Source: an uncultured Desulfovibrionaceae bacterium
GTDB lineage: Bacteria > Desulfobacterota > Desulfovibrionia > Desulfovibrionales > Desulfovibrionaceae
Length of the DNA stretch: 6,115 nucleotides
Reading direction: 5' to 3'
Assembly (NCBI GenBank): GCA_949427775.1
Contig: CASQEL010000132.1
Span: forward strand, 1-6,115
The notes below the pieces were generated by a model, which did not search any database, was not told the origin of the DNA, and saw only the letters and a list, made by a program, of their open reading frames with translations. The stretch's first letter is position 1. Every line of letters starts with the position of its first letter. Positions 1-5,301 of the stretch are shown piece after piece. Position numbers and translations under genes: made by a program.

Positions 1-229
1 ACTGTTCTTTATATTTCTGAATTTGCCCGAAGGTGACACGTTCATTCCGCCCCACTCCCATGGCGTTCATAGCGTAACCGGCCAGTTCCACCAGGCTCCC
101 CAGCTCACTGGTATCAAGGGAACCGGCCCCTCCCTTGGAGGAAAACCGGCCACTGTTGCTGCCCGAAAATATATTTCCATACTGATACAAGCTGGAGTAA
201 TAATCCTGCCCGACGCTTCTGATAGACAT
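1..229 (-). CDS. Unrecognised protein, N-terminal 76 residues (runs off the left edge)
   Basis: This reading frame starts at the ATG complementary to 227-229 and stays open to the window edge, giving 76 codons with no stop. The start is supported by a strong Shine-Dalgarno (GGGGAG, 236-241 complement) six bases upstream and by a sigma-54-like promoter further up. The first 35 or so residues are rich in Ser, Gly, Tyr and Asn (for example QDYYSSLYQYGN and FSGSNSG) and look flexible. From about residue 39 the sequence becomes helical in character (DTSELGSLVELAGYAMNAMG), followed by RVTFGQIQKY. That second half vaguely resembles a helix-loop-helix/EF-hand-like segment, but the calcium-binding loop is not convincing. 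There is no signal peptide or membrane segment in the visible part. I do not recognise the family and assign no function. It is divergently transcribed from the phoH operon. The gene call rests on the start signals and the open frame, because most of the protein is outside the window. Confidence 0.72.
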   Translation of the reverse strand, partial: MSIRSVGQDYYSSLYQYGNIFSGSNSGRFSSKGGAGSLDTSELGSLVELAGYAMNAMGVGRNERVTFGQIQKYKEQ

Positions 230-235
230 AGTGCT

Positions 236-241
236 CTCCCC
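236..241 (-). promoter_or_regulatory. Strong Shine-Dalgarno for the left-edge gene
   Basis: On the minus strand GGGGAG is followed, after six bases, by ATG at 229-227. This is the best ribosome binding site in the left part of the window. It fixes the start of the otherwise anonymous left-edge gene. Confidence 0.7.
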
Positions 242-253
242 GAAATGAAAAAT

Positions 254-283
254 TTGTCTGTCCCAAAACACTGCCTTTAAAAT
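254..283 (+). promoter_or_regulatory. Candidate sigma-70 promoter for the phoH operon
   Basis: TTGTCT (254-259, 4/6 match to the -35 box) and TAAAAT (278-283, 5/6 match to the -10 box) are separated by 18 bases. The predicted start is near 290. It would drive the phoH, 7TM-HD and ybeY run. It lies head to head with, and almost touches, the minus-strand sigma-54 element. Transcription beginning near 290 leaves about 14 nt before the ATG at 304, or about 68 nt before the preferred ATG at 358. This is a motif-level prediction. Confidence 0.4.
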
Positions 284-284
284 A

Positions 285-301
285 TGCAAATATCGGGCCA
301 A
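285..301 (-). promoter_or_regulatory. Candidate sigma-54 (-24/-12) promoter for the left-edge gene
   Basis: Read on the minus strand from 301 to 285 the sequence is TTGGCCCGATATTTGCA. It fits the RpoN consensus (YTGGCACG, four bases, TTGCW) with a single mismatch: C in place of A after TGGC. The invariant GG (299-298) and GC (287-286) are separated by exactly ten bases, as the sigma-54 holoenzyme requires. The predicted transcription start is about 274, giving a leader of about 45 nt before the ATG at 229. A sigma-54 promoter would make this gene dependent on an enhancer-binding activator, whose site should lie upstream, inside the start of phoH (see the inverted repeat at 339-359). Based on motif match only. 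Confidence 0.6.
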
Positions 302-338
302 CAATGAAAAAAGGAAAGCATTGGACACGCCACCTAAA

Positions 339-359
339 ATGGGCTAACGGGAAGCCCAT
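339..359. repeat. Perfect 7-bp inverted repeat at the phoH start
   Basis: ATGGGCT (339-345) and AGCCCAT (353-359) are exact reverse complements around a 7-base spacer, AACGGGA. In RNA this makes a GC-containing hairpin that pairs the A and U of the AUG at 358 and places the only Shine-Dalgarno-like bases (GGGA) in the loop. In DNA the 21-bp dyad lies 65-85 bp upstream of the predicted sigma-54 start near 274, a usual place for an activator site. Which role applies, if either, cannot be told from sequence alone. Confidence 0.5.
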
Positions 360-1350
360 GGCAGTACAAGTCCCTTATGCCGAGACTGTGGAATTCGATG
401 ATCCCGACATCGCCAATCTCCTCTTCGGCCCCCATAACGCTCATTTGGACCTGCTCGCCCATGCCAGCGGCGCAGCCATTCACTCACGCGGCGCAACCGT
501 CACGGTAGAAATCCCAAATGCCGCCGTGCGCCAACGGCTTTGCAATCTTTTCGTACAGTTATATGATTTGCTTCGACAAGGACAATCCCTTTCCGCACAG
601 GATATCGTACGCGCTTACGGCATGCTGGAGTCGGAACCAGCCCTAGACATCGGCAATATTTACCGTGACGCCGTTTTCGTGGCCGCGCCGCGCAAAACCG
701 TCGCCGCCCGCAACCCGGCTCAAAAATGTTATCTGGACGCTCTGCGGAAAAACGAAATGGTTTTTGCCGTGGGACCTGCGGGAACAGGCAAAACCTATCT
801 GGCTGTGGCCATGGCTCTGGCCATGTTCACACAGCACAGAGTCAAGCGGATCGTTCTGACCCGCCCGGCGGTGGAAGCGGGGGAGCGGCTGGGCTTTCTG
901 CCCGGCGATCTGGCGGAAAAAGTCAATCCCTATCTGCGCCCCCTGTACGACGCCCTGTACGACATGATGCCTCAACCCAAAGTGGCTTCCATGCTTGAAA
1001 CGGGCCTTATTGAAATCGCGCCCCTGGCATTTATGCGTGGGCGTACACTCAACGACGCCTTTATTATTCTTGACGAAGCTCAGAACACTACTCAGGAACA
1101 GATGAAAATGTTCCTCACCCGGCTGGGGTTCGGATCGCGGGCCGTGATTACCGGCGATACCACACAAATAGATCTGCCCGCACAATGGGGGACCGACGCC
1201 CAGACCCGCTCGGGCCTGATCCATGCTCTGAAAGTGCTGGAGCATGTACGGGGTATCGCCATCCGGCATTTTACGGAAAATGACGTGGTTCGCCACCCCC
1301 TGGTGGGCGCCATCGTGACCGCCTATGACAAGTATGAAAGCATGCCTTAA
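358..1350 (+). CDS. ybeZ: PhoH-like ATPase (YbeZ type)
   Basis: This is a cytoplasmic P-loop ATPase of the PhoH/YbeZ family, which is genetically and physically linked to YbeY and thought to act in RNA and ribosome metabolism; its exact substrate is unsettled. Residue numbers count from the ATG at 358 (330 residues). The N-terminal region (about 10-100) carries the usual LLFGPHNAHLDLLA segment and a small KH-like fold. Walker A is GPAGTGKT (139-146). The family block TRPAVEAGERLGFLPGD follows, then Walker B FIILDEAQN with Asp239 and Glu240, the GDTTQIDLP motif, and the C-terminal signature RHPLVGAIVTAYD. All ATPase motifs are intact and the length is normal (family about 320-350). An in-frame ATG at 304 would add 18 Lys/Arg/Trp-rich residues, but it has no Shine-Dalgarno and poor coding character, so 358 is preferred, without certainty. 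It is the first gene of an operon with the 7TM-HD protein, which it overlaps by 26 nt, and ybeY. Confidence 0.95.
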   Translation: MAVQVPYAETVEFDDPDIANLLFGPHNAHLDLLAHASGAAIHSRGATVTVEIPNAAVRQRLCNLFVQLYDLLRQGQSLSAQDIVRAYGMLESEPALDIGNIYRDAVFVAAPRKTVAARNPAQKCYLDALRKNEMVFAVGPAGTGKTYLAVAMALAMFTQHRVKRIVLTRPAVEAGERLGFLPGDLAEKVNPYLRPLYDALYDMMPQPKVASMLETGLIEIAPLAFMRGRTLNDAFIILDEAQNTTQEQMKMFLTRLGFGSRAVITGDTTQIDLPAQWGTDAQTRSGLIHALKVLEHVRGIAIRHFTENDVVRHPLVGAIVTAYDKYESMP

Positions 1351-3637
1351 AAAAAATTCCACGCTGCTCGGCACCACCCGCATGCTTCGCTCCACGCATC
1401 AGTGCGGGCGTGGCTTTGTGGTGTTGATTCTGACATTTCTGACGCTTGCGCTTTTGAGCGGCATCAATTTTGAAAAACGCGCCCGCGTTTATGTCTCTGG
1501 AGAAGTGGCCTCCCGTGACGTGTCTGCGGATCGGGACATGTTGGTGGAAGACGCGCAGGCCACGCAGGCTCGTCGGGAACAGGTGCTGCTGCTTCAGCCC
1601 CCTGTATATGATCTGAGTTTCACGCCATATACCCAGCTTCACTCCAGGATTATGGATCTTTTTCAGGAACTCAACGAAGTTGATCCTCTGCGCAAAGACT
1701 CCGCCCTGTCGCAACTTATGGACGAGCTGACTCCCTCCGTGGCCGAAGAGGTTATCCTGCAGATGACCAAACCCGATGTGCAGGATTATGTGACGCAAAG
1801 GCTGCTTCCGTTCATTCGGGAAAATTTGAACGCCGGTATCGTGGCGGATATTCGGACTGCCCGCACGGGCAAATCCGGAGCCGTCATCCGTAATCAGGAT
1901 ACGGGAGAAGAGACCCTGCGCACGGATCTCTCGGGTCTGCCGGATGTACATTCTTTTTTGACCGAAGTCTCCACGCGGCTCCGCAAAGACAAAGATTTGA
2001 CGCCCGGGGCCCGCAGAGCTCTGAACATCCTTGTATCGGCGTTGATCTCGCCCTCCCTTTCACTCAACCGCGAGGCCACCACGCTGCGCGGAAACGCGGC
2101 CGCCGAAAGTGTGGAGCCCGTTTATCATCACCTTCAAAAAGGCGAGATGGTGGTGCGCAAGGGCGACCGAGTCAGCCGGGAGCAACAGATCAAACTCCAG
2201 GCTATTTATAATGTCGCCGGAGAACGAGTACGCTGGAAAAGCGTCTTGGGGGCATTCGGCTTTTCCTTGCTGCTGGCCATAGGATTGTTTATCGCCCCCA
2301 GCGGCAAACCGGGAACCCCCCTGCGGTGCAAAGATCTGTTTCTGATTGCTCTGGTGCTGCTGATATTCAGTATCGGCGCCAAGGCTACATACCTTCTCGC
2401 CGCGCGCACGAGCGATCCGGTTCTGCTTTCTTCGTTGGCATATGCCTTTCCCGTGGCTGGCGCGGTAGGCTTGGTGGCCCTGGTCTTCGCCGCGCGCCGG
2501 TATTGCACCATGGGCTTATTGCTGGCCTTTTTCTGCACGCTCATGTTTCACGGCGACATCACCCTGTTTCTCTTTTATTTTCTCGGCGGTATGCTGACCA
2601 CCTGGCTCGTGACGCGTGCTCAAAACCGCCAGGATGTGGTGTGGAGCATCATCCCCCTGACCATAGGGCAGACAATTATCTGGGCGGCCTCTGCCGGTCT
2701 GGCGCAGGCATCTCTGGGAGATATTGTGCCCCAGGCCGTCGCCGTCATGACCAGCAGCGTCATTTCCCTGCTCACACTGTTCGCGCTCAGTCCGGTGCTG
2801 GAGCTGATGTTCGGCTACACGACACGTTTCCGGCTCATGGAGCTCATGAATCTTGAACAGCCCTTGATGCAGGAAATCATGGTCACTATGCCGGGTACCT
2901 ACAATCACTCTTTGGTGGTGGCCAATATGGTGGAGGCCGGGGCTAAGGCTATCGGCGCCAACAGCTTGTTGTGCAAGGTGGCGGCCCTCTATCATGATGC
3001 GGGCAAACTTTCACACCCCGAATATTTCATTGAGAATCAGTTCGGGGGCAAAAACAAGCATGACAAACTGGCCCCATCCATGAGTGCTTTAATCCTTATC
3101 TCTCACGTAAAAAAAGGTACGGAACTGGCCGAAGCCCATGGTCTGGGGCAGGAAATCCTGGATATCATCCGTCAGCACCACGGCACCAGGATCATCCGCT
3201 ATTTTTATCAAAAGGCTTTGGATATGGGCGAAAGTCCGCGTGAATCCGATTATTGTTATCCGGGACCACGTCCTCAGACCAAGGAAGCCGCCATTCTTAT
3301 GTTGGCCGACTCCGTGGAAGCGTCCAGCCGAACGCTCAGCGAACCTACGCCGGCGCGCATCAAAAGCCATATCGACACCATCATCAAAGGGATTTTCTCT
3401 GAAGGACAGTTGGATGAGTCTGAACTCACCTTTAAAGATCTGCATAAACTCAGCGAAAACTTTCTGCGGATTCTGACCGGCATTTTTCACCAGCGCATCG
3501 CCTATCCGGATTCCACCAACCCCAAAGCGCCCGGATCCATCCAGTCCGCGCCGCAGGCGCCGCCGAAGCCGGTTCCCTGCCTGAAAAGCACCCCCAAAGA
3601 AGTGGAAGAGTTTCAGGAAACCCAACTTCGCCGCTGA
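1325..3637 (+). CDS. pgpH: Membrane HD-domain phosphohydrolase, 7TM-HD (PgpH/YqfF) family
   Basis: This is an inner-membrane protein of 770 residues whose best-studied relative, PgpH of Listeria, hydrolyses cyclic di-AMP to pApA. That substrate is inferred here. Order of parts: one membrane segment near 31-47; an extracytoplasmic 7TMR-HDED-type domain (about 50-300) ending in the typical VVRKGDRVSREQ; about seven hydrophobic helices between 305 and 495; then a cytoplasmic HD domain (about 520-690). Metal-site residues are present: His528 in GTYNHSLVV, His557-Asp558 in YHDAGKL, His618-His619 in RQHHGT, and Asp662 in LADSVEAS. The C-terminus (about 727-770) is a Pro/Lys/Glu-rich tail without a recognised domain. 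The start ATG at 1325 lies inside the end of phoH and has a weak Shine-Dalgarno, so translational coupling is likely; ATG 1334 or 1382 are in-frame alternatives. A run of eight A at 1349-1356 sits in codons 9-11. The stop is 7 nt before ybeY. Confidence 0.95.
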   Translation: MTSMKACLKKNSTLLGTTRMLRSTHQCGRGFVVLILTFLTLALLSGINFEKRARVYVSGEVASRDVSADRDMLVEDAQATQARREQVLLLQPPVYDLSFTPYTQLHSRIMDLFQELNEVDPLRKDSALSQLMDELTPSVAEEVILQMTKPDVQDYVTQRLLPFIRENLNAGIVADIRTARTGKSGAVIRNQDTGEETLRTDLSGLPDVHSFLTEVSTRLRKDKDLTPGARRALNILVSALISPSLSLNREATTLRGNAAAESVEPVYHHLQKGEMVVRKGDRVSREQQIKLQAIYNVAGERVRWKSVLGAFGFSLLLAIGLFIAPSGKPGTPLRCKDLFLIALVLLIFSIGAKATYLLAARTSDPVLLSSLAYAFPVAGAVGLVALVFAARRYCTMGLLLAFFCTLMFHGDITLFLFYFLGGMLTTWLVTRAQNRQDVVWSIIPLTIGQTIIWAASAGLAQASLGDIVPQAVAVMTSSVISLLTLFALSPVLELMFGYTTRFRLMELMNLEQPLMQEIMVTMPGTYNHSLVVANMVEAGAKAIGANSLLCKVAALYHDAGKLSHPEYFIENQFGGKNKHDKLAPSMSALILISHVKKGTELAEAHGLGQEILDIIRQHHGTRIIRYFYQKALDMGESPRESDYCYPGPRPQTKEAAILMLADSVEASSRTLSEPTPARIKSHIDTIIKGIFSEGQLDESELTFKDLHKLSENFLRILTGIFHQRIAYPDSTNPKAPGSIQSAPQAPPKPVPCLKSTPKEVEEFQETQLRR

Positions 3638-3644
3638 AAACGCC

Positions 3645-4058
3645 ATGCCGCGGATCCATATTTACTCTCGCGCCGATTGGCGCATGCCCCTGTCCCGCCG
3701 GGAGCTGGCAACATGCCTGAAGCGTATGCTGGCGGCGCTTCCGGAAGATATGCCGCGTCCCGCGGGCATCGACCTCCATTGTTTGCGGGATGGCGATATG
3801 GCTCCGAACAACGCCATATATATGGGATGCCCCGGGCCGACCAACGTCTTGTCCTTTCCGGGAGGAGAGGATATGCCGGGAACCCTGCTGCTTTCCGTGG
3901 ATACCCTGTACCGGGAGTCCCTGCTGTACGGGCAGTCTCCGCGGGGGCACGCCGTACGCCTGCTGGCGCACGGCGTGGGGCACCTGTCAGGACTGGATCA
4001 CGGTCCGGCCATGGATGCCGTATGTGCGCTTATGGAAGCGGCCGCCGTAGCGCATTAA
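3645..4058 (+). CDS. ybeY: Endoribonuclease YbeY (rRNA maturation factor), short variant
   Basis: YbeY is a zinc-dependent single-strand endoribonuclease involved in 16S rRNA 3'-end processing and late ribosome quality control in the cytoplasm. The signature HGxLHLxGYDH appears here as HGVGHLSGLDH with the three metal histidines intact (His109, His113, His119). The upstream block PTNVLSFP (65-72) followed by a beta-strand LLLSVDTLYRES also matches the family. Oddities: the segment that usually reads Y-R-x-K-D before PTNVLSFP is YMGCPG, so the conserved Arg (Arg59 of E. coli) is Met60. The Leu in the fourth position of the signature is Gly112. The protein has only 137 residues against about 150 usually, ending 18 residues after the last His. 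There is no clear Shine-Dalgarno; with 7 nt between the preceding stop and this ATG, coupled translation is likely. Position behind phoH fits the widespread ybeZ-ybeY pairing. Its last 29 nt overlap the end of the convergent cca gene. Confidence 0.9.
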   Translation: MPRIHIYSRADWRMPLSRRELATCLKRMLAALPEDMPRPAGIDLHCLRDGDMAPNNAIYMGCPGPTNVLSFPGGEDMPGTLLLSVDTLYRESLLYGQSPRGHAVRLLAHGVGHLSGLDHGPAMDAVCALMEAAAVAH

Positions 4059-5148
4059 TGGCTTCACATTGCAACATGCGCCGGTGCTCTCCCGAAACGG
4101 CGCCGCGATCACGCCACTGCGGCGGCAGTCGCACCCCCAGCATGCAGGCCAGCTCTTCACGCGCCTGTGCGCCGGGCTGTCGTCCGCTGTCCGCATCCGC
4201 CAGTTTCCAAAACGGCTCGTCCAGCCCGGAGCTGTGTACCCGGTGCAGCAGATCCCGGCGTGTACCTGTACGTAATGTCGCATAAATGCCGCCTTTCATA
4301 TGTTCCCGTGACGCCACTTCTCCGGCCCTGGCATAGCGTGCAGGCAGCGCCAGGCGCAGAGCCAGTTGACGGGCCGGTTCGACGCCGCGCGCCTCATGCC
4401 CATAATGGTGCGGCAGCATCTCCGCCGGCGTCAATACTTTGCCGAGATCGTGACACAGCGCCATCCAGACAGCCAGGGGATCGCCCGCCACTGCGTCCAT
4501 GACGCGACAAATGTGCGCCAATAGTGTTGTATCACTATGCCATCGGGCCGGACCAGCCGGAATGGCGTCCGCGCCGTCCAATTCCATCAACCAGGGCGAA
4601 AGCAGGTTCCCCTCGGCCAAAACCAGCAAAAAACGGGAAGGGGAGGGGGATTCCAACGCTTTAAGCACCTCCCGTCCCACACGTTCGGCAGGAAGCGTCA
4701 GATGCGTCCCTGCCGTAAAAACTTCATGTGCTTGTTGAAAAAATGTCTCATGCACCGTGAATTCGGGGAATTGAGCCGCGAAACGCGCCGTGCGGAAAAT
4801 CCGGACCGGATCGTCCCGCAAGGCCGTGGAGGAAGCCGGGCGCAGCAGTCCTGTCTTCAGATCGGCCAGAGCCGACGGATGGACATGCAGCACACCGTTT
4901 TCCTCCAGGGCCAATGCGTTGACGGTCAAATCCCGCGCGGCCAGATCCGCATCCACAGTTCCCCCACGCAACGGCATATATTCAACCCCGTCCAAAAGAT
5001 AGGTTTCCACGCTGCGTCCCACCTTGCGCGCCCTTGCGTACTTCTGTAAAAATTCATCAGGGGCGCCGGAAAACGCCATGTCACAATCGTGGGGAACCCG
5101 TCCCAGCAACAGATCGCGTACAGCCCCGCCTACAATGTACTGTCGCAT
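4030..5148 (-). CDS. cca: tRNA nucleotidyltransferase with HD domain (CCA-adding enzyme)
   Basis: This class II nucleotidyltransferase adds or repairs the 3' CCA end of tRNA in the cytoplasm from CTP and ATP. In 372 residues: GGAVRDLLLGR (7-17) and the catalytic Asp21-x-Asp23 pair in HDCDMAF; the sugar-recognition block RDLTVNALAL (72-81); the base-selecting EDxxR motif in the form DDPVR (113-117), running on as IFRTARFAAQF; the neck motif PAERVGREV (154-162). An HD domain is fused behind, with His213, CHDLGK (His234-Asp235) and HHYGHEARG, followed by ADADSGRQ. This is the layout of E. coli Cca (412 residues), slightly shorter at the C-terminus. In E. coli that HD domain has phosphatase and 2',3'-cyclic phosphodiesterase activity. 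Some deltaproteobacteria split CC- and A-addition between two enzymes, and sequence alone does not exclude that here. The ATG at 5148 has only a weak Shine-Dalgarno but is placed exactly before the conserved YIVGGAVRD. The gene is monocistronic as far as can be seen and convergent with ybeY. Confidence 0.94.
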   Translation of the reverse strand: MRQYIVGGAVRDLLLGRVPHDCDMAFSGAPDEFLQKYARARKVGRSVETYLLDGVEYMPLRGGTVDADLAARDLTVNALALEENGVLHVHPSALADLKTGLLRPASSTALRDDPVRIFRTARFAAQFPEFTVHETFFQQAHEVFTAGTHLTLPAERVGREVLKALESPSPSRFLLVLAEGNLLSPWLMELDGADAIPAGPARWHSDTTLLAHICRVMDAVAGDPLAVWMALCHDLGKVLTPAEMLPHHYGHEARGVEPARQLALRLALPARYARAGEVASREHMKGGIYATLRTGTRRDLLHRVHSSGLDEPFWKLADADSGRQPGAQAREELACMLGVRLPPQWRDRGAVSGEHRRMLQCEAINALRRPLP

Positions 5149-5154
5149 AGTTCA

Positions 5155-5183
5155 TTCACAATCGGTTTCGTTGCCAAAATATT
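5155..5183 (+). promoter_or_regulatory. Weak candidate sigma-70 promoter for birA
   Basis: TTCACA (5155-5160, 5/6 match) and AATATT (5178-5183, 4/6 match) are separated by 17 bases. Transcription would begin near 5190, leaving about 110 nt of leader before the birA ATG at 5302. It overlaps the minus-strand cca promoter, so only one of them may be occupied at a time. Low confidence, because AT-rich spacers give such matches by chance. Confidence 0.22.
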
Positions 5184-5205
5184 TCCATGGTGAAAAACAT
5201 TTCAA
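5176..5205 (-). promoter_or_regulatory. Candidate sigma-70 promoter for cca
   Basis: On the minus strand TTGAAA (205-200 within 5200-5205, 5/6 match to the -35 box) is followed after 18 bases by TATTTT (5181-5176, 4/6 match to the -10 box). Transcription would begin near 5168, about 20 nt upstream of the cca ATG at 5148. AT-rich composition relative to the flanking genes supports a promoter here. Motif-level evidence only. Confidence 0.4.
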
Positions 5206-5221
5206 CCGAAATATTCCCTGG
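5177..5221. repeat. Imperfect direct repeat in the cca/birA spacer
   Basis: AAATATTTCCATGG (5177-5190) recurs as AAATATTCCCTGG (5209-5221), start to start 32 bp, about three helical turns. One copy overlaps the -10 box of the cca promoter candidate and the other sits just beyond its -35 box. Two half-sites on the same helix face could form an operator, but no known regulator's consensus is recognised and the A/T core alone is not distinctive. Confidence 0.25.
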
Positions 5222-5301
5222 CGCCGACAAAACAGACTTCATGGAGCGCATCATTGCACACCTCTTCAGAAAGCGAAAGCGCCGAAACTCCGGAGCAGGA
5301 C

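Noticed and set aside
23..280. An 85-codon plus-strand frame at the left edge
   Set aside because: The minus-strand frame over the same bases has a strong Shine-Dalgarno, a promoter and better coding character; this one has none of these.
643..1395. A 250-codon open frame on the minus strand across phoH
   Set aside because: It lies antisense to intact, motif-rich phoH codons, has no Shine-Dalgarno or promoter, and its Cys/His/Gly-rich translation looks like a GC-driven shadow.
1271..1951. A 226-codon minus-strand frame across the start of the HD gene
   Set aside because: It is antisense to a well-supported gene; the translation is rich in His, Arg and Gln without any recognisable domain.
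3109..3115. A_AAA_AAA slippery heptamer in the HD domain gene
   Set aside because: A -1 shift here would only truncate the protein after about 40 codons, inside the HD domain; there is no clear downstream stimulatory structure, and Lys-Lys codons explain it.
3677..4285. A 202-codon plus-strand frame spanning ybeY and the cca tail
   Set aside because: It is shifted in frame relative to ybeY; the translation is Arg/Gly/Ala/Ser-rich, typical of a GC-rich off-frame reading.
4537..5049. A 170-codon plus-strand frame inside cca
   Set aside because: It is antisense to conserved cca motifs, and the product is Arg/Gln-rich with no family resemblance.
5149..5301. BirA operator (TTGTAAACC-type dyad) in front of birA
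   Set aside because: No half-site with this consensus is present, and the ligase has no DNA-binding domain.
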